Of a stretch of DNA of 36,236 nt, positions 1-7,559 are shown piece by piece. The translations under genes were made by a program, and so were the position numbers. The notes beneath the pieces are model-generated. The model saw only the letters and a program-made list of their open reading frames with translations, had not been told where the DNA came from and searched no databases. Source of the DNA: Candidatus Woesearchaeota archaeon (GTDB lineage: Archaea > Nanobdellota > Nanobdellia > Woesearchaeales > JAIPIC01). The stretch lies in contig JAIPIC010000015.1 of the NCBI GenBank assembly GCA_021734865.1, positions 1 to 36,236 of the forward strand, read 5' to 3'. Position 1 is the stretch's first letter; every line of letters begins with the position of its first letter.

Positions 1-279
1 GCCAGCCATATCTCGCACACGAAGGTCGCCAGTATAAAGATCAAGTTTTGTAGAAGGATCTTCTGCTGTTACATCCCCTATTCCAATATTGCCTGAAGCG
101 TCGCTTTCAATATAATCTGTCAGTGTCTTAATATTATTAACAATCTCATTTAACATCTGTTCTGTCAATATCGTGTTCGCAGTGACAGGATATGATGGGT
201 AAGAAACCTCACCAAATGTAAAAATAGTTATTACTGTGAAGACCAGAATTAGGATGATAATACCTCTTTTTATGACCAT
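1..279 (-). CDS. Secreted stalk/fibre-like protein, 5' part only
   Basis: This is the N-terminal 93 residues of a gene that runs off the left edge; I translated it by hand because the ORF track omits it. It starts MVIKRG and has one hydrophobic segment (about residues 6-23), consistent with a signal peptide or membrane anchor. Around residues 64-93 it carries NIGIGDVTAEDPSTKLDL followed by GDLRV, which resembles the 'NVGIG...P..KLDV.G.vr' stalk motif found in phage tail fibres and secreted bacterial and archaeal proteins ending in an endosialidase-type chaperone domain. The rest is outside the window, so the function is unknown; a surface-exposed fibrous protein is the inference. A TATA box lies 26-28 bases upstream of the ATG, which fits a leaderless mRNA. 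Confidence 0.75.
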   Translation of the reverse strand, partial: MVIKRGIIILILVFTVITIFTFGEVSYPSYPVTANTILTEQMLNEIVNNIKTLTDYIESDASGNIGIGDVTAEDPSTKLDLYTGDLRVRDMAG

Positions 280-303
280 TTAATTAATTAATCCAAAATT
301 GAA

Positions 304-311
304 TATTTAAA
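304..311 (-). promoter_or_regulatory. TATA box for the stalk-like gene
   Basis: TTTAAATA on the minus strand is centred about 28 bases before the ATG at 279. In archaea the TATA centre lies about 26 bases upstream of the start site, so transcription would begin at or next to the ATG. Confidence 0.45.
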
Positions 312-316
312 TCTTT

Positions 317-1156
317 TTAAATTGCTTCAAGCTTTTTTACTCTCTCACTTACTGGTGGATGTGTCATGAAAAGGTTCATTAATCCACCTTTGAACGGATT
401 AATAATGAACATGTGGGCGGAAGAAGGATTGCCTTGCCTCATAGGATGTTGTGCTGAGCCTTTCTCGAGCTTTTGTAGTGCACTAGCTAGATATTTTCCA
501 CTGTGCATAAGCTTTGCACCTCCTTGGTCAGCCATGAATTCTCTGCTTCTTGATATTGCAAGTTGAATAAGTGTTGCAAGTAAGGGAGTGAGTATGATCA
601 AAACAAGCAGTTCAATAATGCCTTGTCCTCCTTCGTCGTCTCGACCGCCAAATCCACCAAATAATGCAGCCCATTGTGCCATTGTGGCTATATAAGAGAT
701 TACTCCAGCGATCGTAGCGGCTACTGTCTGAATAAGGATATCACGGTTCTTAATATGGCTGATTTCATGTGCTAATACCCCTTTAAGTTCTTCTTGGCTA
801 AGAAGGCTCATAATTCCTGTTGTAACAGCGACAACGCCATGTTTTGGATCTCTTCCAGTAGCAAATGCGTTTGGATTTTCAGATGGAACTATATAAACTT
901 GTGGTTTAGGTATATTTCCCTCTCTTGCAAGACTGGTGACCATCTGATGAAGTTCATGATATTTATGTTTATCAGCAGGTTGAGCCTTATACATACTTAG
1001 TACAATTTTATCTGACCAGAAATAGCTGCCAAAATTCATGAGGACTGCAAATATGATCGCAATGGTCAGACCTGTTTGACCCCAAAAACTACCTATCCAA
1101 AGTAGGATTCCTGTCAAAGCCCCTAATAATATGATTGTCTTAAGCTGATTAAACAT
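317..1156 (-). CDS. htpX: HtpX-type membrane zinc metalloprotease (M48)
   Basis: Membrane-bound M48 peptidase that in characterised relatives degrades misfolded membrane proteins. With the start used here it is 279 residues. Two N-terminal membrane segments (about 7-24 and 30-46) come first, then the zinc motif HEISH at residues 130-134, two further hydrophobic stretches (about 143-168 and 181-200), and the third zinc ligand in SREFMAD (E206). All catalytic residues are present and the length is typical. The ORF track starts at a TTG (1174). I prefer the ATG at 1156 because AGGGTG lies about 6 bases upstream and homologues begin with this hydrophobic stretch. It is transcribed alone and divergently from the ribosomal operon. 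Confidence 0.93.
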   Translation of the reverse strand: MFNQLKTIILLGALTGILLWIGSFWGQTGLTIAIIFAVLMNFGSYFWSDKIVLSMYKAQPADKHKYHELHQMVTSLAREGNIPKPQVYIVPSENPNAFATGRDPKHGVVAVTTGIMSLLSQEELKGVLAHEISHIKNRDILIQTVAATIAGVISYIATMAQWAALFGGFGGRDDEGGQGIIELLVLIILTPLLATLIQLAISRSREFMADQGGAKLMHSGKYLASALQKLEKGSAQHPMRQGNPSSAHMFIINPFKGGLMNLFMTHPPVSERVKKLEAI

Positions 1157-1190
1157 ATTTTTCACCCTGCCCAAAGACCGGCTATCTTGT

Positions 1191-1197
1191 ATTTATA
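1191..1197 (-). promoter_or_regulatory. TATA box for htpX
   Basis: TATAAAT on the minus strand is centred at about 1194, predicting a start near 1168 and a leader of about 12 bases that carries the AGGGTG ribosome binding site. The left end of the palindromic element (1211) is separated from this box by exactly 13 bases. Confidence 0.55.
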
Positions 1198-1210
1198 GTT
1201 TTTCTTTAAC

Positions 1211-1405
1211 TGGTAAAGTCAACTAACGTGTGTTTGGGTAACAAATATATGCAAAGCAGATTTTGGGACTGTAAATTACTCTATTTACAGTAAATTCTTC
1301 TTTGCAAAAAGGATTCATCGTTGTGTTTCTCCGTCGATGAATTTGGACATAAATTTTGGTTTTTACAAAGAAGAACCATTTAACCCACTTAAGTTGACTT
1401 TATCC
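1211..1405. repeat. Palindromic MITE-like element, copy A
   Basis: Noncoding element of about 195 bases with imperfect terminal inverted repeats: TGGTAAAGTCAACT at the left, and AGTTGACTTTATCC at the right, whose complement is GGATAAAGTCAACT. Inside are a 9-bp stem (1268-1276 with 1283-1291), a 16-bp stem with one mismatch (1295-1310 with 1360-1375) and an 8-bp stem nested in it (1313-1320 with 1335-1342). Bases 1260-1398 recur in inverted orientation at 36098-36236 with two mismatches in 139 bases. No transposase ORF lies in it. It could be a non-autonomous element, a structured RNA or a shared regulatory cassette. No clear target-site duplication was seen. Confidence 0.85.
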
Positions 1406-1410
1406 TATTC

Positions 1411-1417
1411 TATAAAT
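1411..1417 (+). promoter_or_regulatory. Possible extra TATA box beside the repeat
   Basis: TATAAAT lies 5 bases beyond the right terminal repeat. If used, it would start a transcript near 1440 towards the ribosomal operon. The region is AT-rich, so a chance match is possible. Confidence 0.25.
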
Positions 1418-1559
1418 GATCCAATTAGAACATTCTTAAACGATATGAAAGAGTAAGAAAAAGATCAGAATATCCATATATATCCATTTAATTAATAGAT
1501 GGCTAAAGTCTTCTAACTAAGGTATCAACAATTCAAATCACAAAGTTTATTCCAAAACC

Positions 1560-1568
1560 TTTATAAAT
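1560..1568 (+). promoter_or_regulatory. TATA box of the ribosomal superoperon
   Basis: CCTTTATAAATAGG is the best TATA match in the gap before uL3. Its centre at about 1564 predicts transcription from about 1590, giving a leader of about 129 bases. That is long beside the leaderless genes elsewhere in the window. The CAAAACC just upstream could act as a BRE. Confidence 0.6.
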
Positions 1569-1589
1569 AGGGTCCGATTCCTCAACCAT

Positions 1590-1718
1590 CCGCGAAGAAA
1601 TTCGCCAAAGTTGAACATTGTGTAACGATGATTCAACAATAAACGGCCTGAGAAGGAAACCTTTTCAGTACATTTCTAAAAGGTTTCTGACTAATAGGTA
1701 GGTTAAAACGGTAATAAT
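1590..1718 (+). promoter_or_regulatory. Structured 5' leader of the uL3 operon
   Basis: Three consecutive hairpins can be drawn by eye in the predicted leader. H1 is GCGAA-GAAA-TTCGC (1592-1605), a GNRA-type tetraloop. H2 pairs 1610-1620 with 1626-1637 in 11 pairs including one G-U, with one bulged A and a 5-base loop. H3 pairs GAAACCTTTT (1656-1665) with AAAAGGTTTC (1678-1687) perfectly around a 12-base loop. The arrangement suggests an autoregulatory or stability element for ribosomal protein synthesis. No family I know was recognised, and no binding protein can be inferred from the sequence. Confidence 0.5.
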
Positions 1719-2693
1719 ATGCCATCAATAAGAAGTCCAAGAAAGGGAAGTATGCAATATTGGCCTCGAAAGAGAGCCAAAAGCGAAGTAGCGAGAGTCA
1801 GAACATGGGCTGTCTCCAAAGACGTAAAGATGTTAGGTTTTGCTGGATATAAAGCAGGCATGGCACATATTTCTATAATTGATAATAGCCAAAGCAAGAA
1901 TAAAGGAGAAAAGATATCAATCCCGGTAACAATCGTTGAATGCCCCCCTTTAAGAATTGTTGGTGCTCGGGCATATAAAAAAATAGAAGGTACTTCGCTT
2001 GCAGCAAAGGAAGCGCTTGTGGCACCTTCAAAAGATCTTTCAAGGAGACTAAATCTTTCTAAAAAGAAAGCTGCCCTTGATGAACTTGAAAAAGAACTTG
2101 ATGATCTTTCAGATATAATGTTAATCGTTGAGACTCAACCAAAAAAAACTGGTATCGGCAAGAAAAAGCCCGAACTGTTTGAGATGGGTGTTGGCGGCAA
2201 GACCCTTGCAGACAAATTAGTCTATGTAAAAGAAAACATGGGAAAAGAACTCAAAGTAAGCGATGTCTTTGACAGCGGAGCAGTTCTTGATATTAAATCA
2301 ATTACTACAGGTAAAGGATTTCAAGGTCCTGTTAAAAGATTTGGTGTAAGCATCCGTGGAAGGAAGTCTGAGAAGACAAAAAGGGGACCAGGATCACTTG
2401 GCGGTTGGATTGCACAAGGCCATTCAATGTACCGGATTGCTCATGCAGGACAGATGGGTTATAATAGAAGAACAGAATATAATAAACAAATACTCTATAT
2501 CTCAGACAAACCTGAAGAAATAAACCCAGCTGGCGGAATCGTCAGATATGGAACTGTCAGGAACCAATTCATATTAATAAAAGGCTCAATAGGCGGACCA
2601 AAGAAGAGATTAATCAGGTTCAATCAGGCTGTACGACAAAAACAAACACATTATCCTTCTGCACCTGAAGTAAAACAGATAATCAAAAACTAA
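1719..2693 (+). CDS. rpl3: Large-subunit ribosomal protein uL3 (L3)
   Basis: First gene of the ribosomal superoperon. uL3 binds 23S rRNA early in assembly and reaches towards the peptidyl-transferase centre. It is 324 residues, slightly short for archaea. The N-terminus (MPSIRSPRKGSMQYWPRKRA) and the GFQGPVKRFGV and GHSMYRIAHAGQMGYNRRTE stretches are diagnostic of archaeal/eukaryotic L3. The ATG is preceded by a weak GGTAATAAT. Translation stops one base before the uL4 start, so the two are probably translationally coupled. Confidence 0.97.
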   Translation: MPSIRSPRKGSMQYWPRKRAKSEVARVRTWAVSKDVKMLGFAGYKAGMAHISIIDNSQSKNKGEKISIPVTIVECPPLRIVGARAYKKIEGTSLAAKEALVAPSKDLSRRLNLSKKKAALDELEKELDDLSDIMLIVETQPKKTGIGKKKPELFEMGVGGKTLADKLVYVKENMGKELKVSDVFDSGAVLDIKSITTGKGFQGPVKRFGVSIRGRKSEKTKRGPGSLGGWIAQGHSMYRIAHAGQMGYNRRTEYNKQILYISDKPEEINPAGGIVRYGTVRNQFILIKGSIGGPKKRLIRFNQAVRQKQTHYPSAPEVKQIIKN

Positions 2694-2694
2694 A

Positions 2695-3501
2695 ATGAAA
2701 CTGACGATATTCGACACGGATAATAAAGAGACTGGTAAGATTGATCTGCCAGATCAATTTGAAGAAGAGTTAAGGATAGATCTTATCCGAAGAGCATTCC
2801 GTGTTATCATGAATAACAACAGGCAAGCGTATGGGGCAGATGAAAGAGCAGGTCTAAGACACTCAGCCGAAGTCTCAAGAAGGAGACACAAATATCGAGG
2901 ATCCTATGGATTTGGAATTTCACGGGTGCCAAGAAAAGTCCTTTCAAGAAGAGGAACTAGGTTTAATTGGGTAGGTGCAGTCGCACCAGGAACTGTTGGT
3001 GGACGAAAAGCACATCCACCAAAACCCTCAAAAGATTACAGTCAGAAGATAAATATAAAAGAAAAAAGAAAGGCTATCAGGAGTGCAATCAGCGCTACAG
3101 TCAATAAAGATATTGTCGCCGGTCGAGGCCACAAGATTCCTGAATCATTCCCATTTATAATAGATGGGGCTGAAAAAACAGAGAAAACCGCTGATCTTAT
3201 GAAAATATTGAAAGCCCTGGGTCTTGACCAGGAAATTGAAAGGATTTCAGTAAGAAAGATCAGAGCAGGAAAAGGGAAATCACGAGGACGAAAATATAAC
3301 ACAAAAATAGGTCCATTAATTGTCGTCTCAGATGAGAAATGCCCTTTGATCAAAGCTGCATCCAATATTATTGGTGTTGAAGTAGCATATGTAAAAAATC
3401 TAAATGTATCTCAACTTGCCCCTGGTGCAGACGCAGGTCGTCTGACATTATGGTCTAAGGGAGCTATTGAAATGCTTCAGAAAGAGGGACTTTTCAAATG
3501 A
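2695..3501 (+). CDS. rpl4: Large-subunit ribosomal protein uL4 (L4)
   Basis: uL4 binds 23S rRNA and lines the exit tunnel with its central loop. It is 268 residues, normal for archaea. The RQAYGADERAG and SRRRHKYRGSYGFGISRVPRK stretches mark the basic tunnel loop, and GRKAHPPK follows as in archaeal L4. The start is one base after the uL3 stop, and the end overlaps the uL23 start by four bases (ATGA). In some bacteria L4 represses its own operon; whether anything similar acts on the structured leader here is unknown. Confidence 0.97.
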   Translation: MKLTIFDTDNKETGKIDLPDQFEEELRIDLIRRAFRVIMNNNRQAYGADERAGLRHSAEVSRRRHKYRGSYGFGISRVPRKVLSRRGTRFNWVGAVAPGTVGGRKAHPPKPSKDYSQKINIKEKRKAIRSAISATVNKDIVAGRGHKIPESFPFIIDGAEKTEKTADLMKILKALGLDQEIERISVRKIRAGKGKSRGRKYNTKIGPLIVVSDEKCPLIKAASNIIGVEVAYVKNLNVSQLAPGADAGRLTLWSKGAIEMLQKEGLFK

Positions 3502-3749
3502 GAATAATCAAACAGCCTATGTCAACTGAAAAAAGCATTAGACTCATGGAAGCAGAGAACAAGCTAATCTTTGTTGTAGATCGAAAGGCAACAAAGGCCG
3601 ATATCAAAAAAGAAATGGAAGAACGATTCAAAGTTAAGGTTACAAGTGTCAATGTTCAACTTAGCAACAGGGGCATAAAGAAAGCATATGTAAGGTTCTC
3701 TGATGAAAATCCTGCAATTGACATAGCAACACAACTAGGACTGCTATAA
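3498..3749 (+). CDS. rpl23: Large-subunit ribosomal protein uL23 (L23)
   Basis: Protein at the tunnel exit and docking site for SRP and SecY-type translocons. At 83 residues it is typical of archaea. The MRIIKQPMSTEKSIRLME start and the basic ATKADIKKEMEERFKVKVTSVNV region match the family. The start overlaps the uL4 stop (ATGA). The gene lies between uL4 and uL2, its usual archaeal position. Confidence 0.96.
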   Translation: MRIIKQPMSTEKSIRLMEAENKLIFVVDRKATKADIKKEMEERFKVKVTSVNVQLSNRGIKKAYVRFSDENPAIDIATQLGLL

Positions 3750-3759
3750 TGGTGATAAT

Positions 3760-4470
3760 ATGGGTAAGCGAATAATTCCACAAAGAAGAGGACGAGGAAC
3801 CAGCACTTACAGAAGTCCATCCCATAGATATCATGCACCAGTCTCATATCCTAGTCTAAATAATTCAGAATCAACAGCCAAGGTAAGGGATATCATCCAT
3901 CACCCTGGCAGATCAGCACCTAATGCAATTATCGAATCAGATGGCGTAGTCAATTATATCATGGCTCCAGAAGGTATGAAAGTAGATGATACAATTACCT
4001 TAAGTGAGAAAAAGAAAGATTACTCTCCAGGAGATTTAGTTTTATTATCAGATATTCCTGAAGGTACCAACATATACGGTATCGAAAAATTGCCTGGCTC
4101 AGGCCCATCATTTTGTAGGACTGGCGGTAGTATGGCAAAGCTTATTGGAAAGCAAAAGGACAAGATAGTTGTTCAACTACCCTCAAAAAAACAAAAATCC
4201 TTTGACCCTCGATGCAGGGCTTCAATTGGAATAGTTGCAGGCGGCGGAAGGCTTGAAAAACCTATGACAAAAGCAGGTAACAAGTATTATGCAAAAAAGG
4301 CAAAGAACAAACTATGGCCTAAAGTATCAGGAACATCAATGAACGCTGTTGACCATCCATTCGGTGGTTCAAGCTCAGCACATCATGGTAAGCACTCCGA
4401 AGCAAGGAAAAATGCACCAGCTGGCGCAAAAGTAGGAAAAATCCGACCAAGGAGAACAGGTAGAAAATAA
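3760..4470 (+). CDS. rpl2: Large-subunit ribosomal protein uL2 (L2)
   Basis: uL2 is needed for subunit association and lies near the peptidyl-transferase centre. It is 236 residues, the usual archaeal size. The N-terminus MGKRIIPQRRGRGTSTYRSP and the C-terminal HPFGGSSSAHHGKH segment, close to the conserved HPHGGG loop, identify it. The start is set by GGTGATAAT just upstream, the window's typical Shine-Dalgarno form, 10 bases after uL23. It ends one base before uS19. Confidence 0.97.
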   Translation: MGKRIIPQRRGRGTSTYRSPSHRYHAPVSYPSLNNSESTAKVRDIIHHPGRSAPNAIIESDGVVNYIMAPEGMKVDDTITLSEKKKDYSPGDLVLLSDIPEGTNIYGIEKLPGSGPSFCRTGGSMAKLIGKQKDKIVVQLPSKKQKSFDPRCRASIGIVAGGGRLEKPMTKAGNKYYAKKAKNKLWPKVSGTSMNAVDHPFGGSSSAHHGKHSEARKNAPAGAKVGKIRPRRTGRK

Positions 4471-4471
4471 A

Positions 4472-4855
4472 ATGGCTAAAAAAGAATTCAGCTTCAGGGG
4501 AAAATCATTAAATGATCTTCAGACGATGGGCATTAATGAATTTTCAGATTTATTGAAATCAAGGGAAAGAAGGACGATCAAAAGAGGATTTACCGAACCC
4601 CAAAAGGCTCTCTTAAAAAAAATAGAGAAGAATGTCAAAGATATTAAAACACATGCTAGGGATATGATAATACTCCCAATAATGGTCAATAAGACTATAA
4701 GGGTATATAACGGAAAGACTTTCGAAGCAATTACCATTGCTCCAGAAATGGTCGGACACCGACTCGGTGAGTATGCACTCACAAGAAGAAGAGTCGGACA
4801 TAATGCACCTGGTATTGGCGCTACAAAATCAAGTGGAAGTGTATCAGTCAAGTGA
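4472..4855 (+). CDS. rps19: Small-subunit ribosomal protein uS19 (S19)
   Basis: Protein of the 30S head that contacts the intersubunit bridge. It is 127 residues, slightly short for archaea. The FSFRGKSLNDLQTM start and the C-terminal ITIAPEMVGHRLGEYALTRR stretch with its HNAPGIGATKSS tail match archaeal/eukaryotic S19 (S15e type). It follows uL2 by one base. Its stop overlaps a possible GTG start of uL22. Confidence 0.96.
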   Translation: MAKKEFSFRGKSLNDLQTMGINEFSDLLKSRERRTIKRGFTEPQKALLKKIEKNVKDIKTHARDMIILPIMVNKTIRVYNGKTFEAITIAPEMVGHRLGEYALTRRRVGHNAPGIGATKSSGSVSVK

Positions 4856-4860
4856 TTGTA

Positions 4861-5679
4861 ATGGAAAGTAAATATGGATTTCAGGGCTTCGACGGGGAGC
4901 ACATGGTTTCTGCCATAGGTAGAAATCTGCCGATTTCAACTAAACAATCTATTGAAATTAGCAATTTCATCCGTGGAAAGACCGCCCTAAAAGCAAAAGA
5001 TATTCTCGCAAGAGTTATCAAAAAAGAAATTGCTGTTCCATATAAAAGGTTTAACGCGGATGTTGGCCACAAACCAGGAATTGCTGCAGGAAGATATCCT
5101 ATGAAAGCATGCGGTGAAATATTAAAAGTCCTAAATAATGCTATTGCAAATGCTCAGTTCAAAGGAATGAATGCTGATGATTTAATAATCAGGCACTTAG
5201 CTGCACAAAAAGCAAGCGGTGCTTGGCACTTCGGACGAAAGCGAAGGAGGAAAATGAAAAGAAGCCACCTTGAACTCGTACTTGAAGAAGTCGCACAGAA
5301 AAAAACTGCTAAAGCAAATAAAAAAGCAGCAAATCCTAAAGATGCACCTGCCCAAGAGAAAACAGCAGAAATAAAAGACGATAAGAAGTCAGTGAAGGAA
5401 GATGTTGAAAAGGCCTCGGACAAAGCAGAAGTGTCTAAAGAAAAAGATATTAAAACTGAAAAAAGTGAAGAAAAAGTTCCTGTAAAAAACGCTGATATCA
5501 AAAAAGAAGACAAGCCAAAGGATTCAAAAGAAACTAAAGAAAAGACAGAAGATGAAAAACCTGTTGTCGCAAAGCCAAAAGGAACTGCAAGTGAATCTAG
5601 AGAAGAAACAACTCAAGGTTCAACAAATAATGAAAAGCTATCTAATGCTAAAAAGACCGAAGGTGTAAAGGTTGATTGA
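4861..5679 (+). CDS. rpl22: Ribosomal protein uL22 with a long Lys/Glu-rich C-terminal tail
   Basis: uL22 lines the exit tunnel and binds several 23S rRNA domains. Residues 1-146 match archaeal L22 (KYGFQGFD, GRNLPIS, SNFIRGKTALKAK, GRYPMKACGEILKVL and the tunnel hairpin near GAWHFGRKRRRKMKRSHLE). Residues 147-272 form an extension dominated by Lys, Glu, Ala, Asp and Pro that I do not recognise as a domain; it nearly doubles the protein. The ORF track starts at a GTG (4852) overlapping the uS19 stop. I prefer the ATG at 4861 because homologues begin just before the K-Y stretch, but the GTG remains possible. The end overlaps uS3. Confidence 0.93.
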   Translation: MESKYGFQGFDGEHMVSAIGRNLPISTKQSIEISNFIRGKTALKAKDILARVIKKEIAVPYKRFNADVGHKPGIAAGRYPMKACGEILKVLNNAIANAQFKGMNADDLIIRHLAAQKASGAWHFGRKRRRKMKRSHLELVLEEVAQKKTAKANKKAANPKDAPAQEKTAEIKDDKKSVKEDVEKASDKAEVSKEKDIKTEKSEEKVPVKNADIKKEDKPKDSKETKEKTEDEKPVVAKPKGTASESREETTQGSTNNEKLSNAKKTEGVKVD

Positions 5680-6427
5680 AAGAAAAATAGTCTCACAAAA
5701 GAAAAAAGAGTTCCAAATTCAGGAATTCATTGCAGCAAGCCTCAAAAGAGTGGGCAATTCACATATTAAAATGCAGAAGACTCCCCTAGGAGAAAAAATA
5801 ATCATATTTGCGTCAAGGCCCGGATTAGTCGTGGGTAGAAAAGGACAAAGTATCAAAAAACTTACAAAAGACCTAAAAGCTGAATTTAAACTTGAAAATC
5901 CGCAGATAGAGATAAGCGAAGTAGAAGATGTCAATCTTAATGCCCAGATAGTAGCAGAAAAGCTGTCAGGTGCTATGGAAAGATTTGGTATTGAACGATT
6001 CAAAGGACTCGGCCACAGCATCATGAATGATGTCATGGAATCTGGAGCACTTGGAGTAGAAATTTTAATTTCAGGCAAAGTACCAAGCCAGAGAGCCAGA
6101 AGGTGGAGATTTTACAAAGGCTATCTAAAAAAGTGCGGAGACATTGCAATGAATGGTGTCAGACACGCATATTCAACTGCATGTTTAAAATCAGGCGTAG
6201 TAGGAATACAGGTAAGTATAATGCCACCTGATCTTAGACTTCCTGACGACATCAGAATGAATAAAGATATGATCGTAGAAGAGTCTGAAGAAGAAACAAA
6301 GGACGAGACTCCTGTAGAAGAACAGGTAGATAAAGAAAAAAAGACTAAAGCAAAAAAAGCATCTAAAACTGCTAAAAAAATAGAAGAAGTTGTTGATGCA
6401 AAAGCTGAAGTTATTGATGAGAAATGA
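5672..6427 (+). CDS. rps3: Small-subunit ribosomal protein uS3 (S3)
   Basis: KH-domain protein at the mRNA entry channel. The KH GxxG motif is seen as VVGRKGQSIKKL near residues 52-63, and the RARRWRFYKGYLKKCG segment is typical. The start is a TTG overlapping the end of uL22; this is supported because archaeal S3 begins MIER, as here. From about residue 205 a Lys/Glu-rich tail of about 45 residues follows the core. The stop overlaps the uL29 start (ATGA). Confidence 0.95.
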   Translation: MIERKIVSQKKKEFQIQEFIAASLKRVGNSHIKMQKTPLGEKIIIFASRPGLVVGRKGQSIKKLTKDLKAEFKLENPQIEISEVEDVNLNAQIVAEKLSGAMERFGIERFKGLGHSIMNDVMESGALGVEILISGKVPSQRARRWRFYKGYLKKCGDIAMNGVRHAYSTACLKSGVVGIQVSIMPPDLRLPDDIRMNKDMIVEESEEETKDETPVEEQVDKEKKTKAKKASKTAKKIEEVVDAKAEVIDEK

Positions 6428-6627
6428 AAATCAAAGAGATCGCTGAGACAAGACCAGAAGACCTCATAAAAAGGCTTGCTGAATTGGAGCTTGAACTTAT
6501 GAAGCTTAATGCTCAGAAATCAACTGGTACAGCTCTAAAGAGCCCTGGCCAGATCAAAAAAATAAAAAAGACGGTTGCTCGAATTAAGACAGTACTTAAA
6601 CTTAAGGAGGACGAAATAAGAGCATGA
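6424..6627 (+). CDS. rpl29: Large-subunit ribosomal protein uL29 (L29)
   Basis: Small helical protein near the tunnel exit. At 67 residues it has the family length and pattern: [32 protein letters not shown], then a conserved [18 protein letters not shown] helix. It overlaps uS3 by four bases at its start and the aIF1 gene by four at its end. Confidence 0.95.
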   Translation: MKIKEIAETRPEDLIKRLAELELELMKLNAQKSTGTALKSPGQIKKIKKTVARIKTVLKLKEDEIRA

Positions 6628-6938
6628 GTGAAATATGCACTACGTGCGGGCTGCCTCAGGACCTATGTGTCTGTGAGACAATTGCCAAAGAGACACAGGA
6701 AATAAAGTTATATACCATCAAGAAGAAATTTGGGAAAAAATATACTGTTGTTGAAGGCATTGTCGGAAAAGAAATCAACTTGAAGGACGTCACCAAACGA
6801 CTCAAAAACGCCCTTGCATGCGGCGGAACAGTCAAAGGAGACACAATTGAACTTCAGGGCGATCACAGAAATAAGGTCAAAGAGCACCTGATTCAACTGG
6901 GCTTTTCCAGTGACACAATAAATGTAGAACAAAGATGA
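6624..6938 (+). CDS. Translation initiation factor aIF1 (SUI1 family)
   Basis: aIF1 keeps start-codon selection accurate on the 30S subunit. It is 104 residues, with an N-terminal Cys cluster ([13 protein letters not shown], residues 5-17) seen in many archaeal members. The SUI1 core follows ([13 protein letters not shown] and [20 protein letters not shown], about 34-88). Its place between uL29 and the RNase P gene is the standard archaeal arrangement. It overlaps both neighbours by four bases. Confidence 0.95.
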   Translation: MSEICTTCGLPQDLCVCETIAKETQEIKLYTIKKKFGKKYTVVEGIVGKEINLKDVTKRLKNALACGGTVKGDTIELQGDHRNKVKEHLIQLGFSSDTINVEQR

Positions 6939-7198
6939 ACACAACCCCAGGCCACATCCTGAGGGAGGAGTTTATTGGATTGCCATGTAAGGTGGTCACC
7001 TCTTCCAACATCAATGTGGCAGGAATGACAGGAGTCATCATCGATGAGACGCTCAACACTTTTGTGCTGAGAACAGCCTCTGGTGACAAGACTGTCATGA
7101 AAAAGGGATCACGATTCATAATCACAAAAGACAAGGATTACATGATCAATGGTGATAAGGTCTGTAAAAGACCACACGAAAGGATCATGCTAAGGTGA
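6935..7198 (+). CDS. rnp1: RNase P protein component 1 (Rnp1/p29, Rpp29)
   Basis: Subunit of archaeal RNase P, which trims the 5' ends of tRNAs; it pairs with p21/Rpp21. At 87 residues it is near the archaeal norm. The Sm-like core is seen as [30 protein letters not shown] and KKGSRFII. It starts in an ATGA overlap with aIF1 and sits immediately before uS17, the conserved archaeal location. Confidence 0.93.
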   Translation: MNTTPGHILREEFIGLPCKVVTSSNINVAGMTGVIIDETLNTFVLRTASGDKTVMKKGSRFIITKDKDYMINGDKVCKRPHERIMLR

Positions 7199-7202
7199 AA
7201 AG

Positions 7203-7559
7203 ATGAAAGCAAAGAATGTCGGAATTGGGATAGAAAGCCCAAAAAAAGAATGTACAGACAAGAAATGTCCATTTCATTCAGATATCAAGCTAAGAGGCTT
7301 CAGCTTTAGCGGCAAGATTGTATCCATGGATATTCATAACAGCTGCAGTGTTGAATGGCAGAGAACAAGATATATTCCAAAGTATGAAAGGTATGAAAAA
7401 AGGAAATCAAAAGTGAGGGCGCATATTCCTAAATGCCTAGAAGGCATAAAAGAAGGGGATACAGTTAAAATTCACGAATGCAGGCCTTTATCAAAAACAA
7501 TCAATTTCATTGTAGTAGAGAAAGATCAAGATGCAAGCACTAAAGTCAAAGATAACTAA
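7203..7559 (+). CDS. rps17: Small-subunit ribosomal protein uS17 (S17)
   Basis: Primary 16S rRNA-binding protein. It is 118 residues with the archaeal N-terminal C..KKCPFH segment (residues 17-25), the core GFSFSGKIVSMDIHNSCSVEW and the YERYEKRKSKVRAHIPKCL stretch. GGTGAAAAG before the ATG is a good ribosome binding site. Its last 29 bases overlap the uL14 start. Confidence 0.95.
   Translation: MKAKNVGIGIESPKKECTDKKCPFHSDIKLRGFSFSGKIVSMDIHNSCSVEWQRTRYIPKYERYEKRKSKVRAHIPKCLEGIKEGDTVKIHECRPLSKTINFIVVEKDQDASTKVKDN

Noticed and set aside
1211-1405. CRISPR-like repeat array
   Set aside because: There are only two copies, far apart and inverted, with no regular spacers and no cas genes in the window.
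1405-1718. Possible tRNA or rRNA gene in the gap before uL3
   Set aside because: The hairpins lack the T-loop, anticodon and CCA-like features of a tRNA and there is no rRNA signature.
5154-5513. 119-residue minus-strand ORF opposite the uL22 tail
   Set aside because: It is antisense to Lys/Glu-rich codons, which read as Ser/Phe/Leu-rich on the other strand. It has no ribosome binding site or promoter and lies within a clear coding region.
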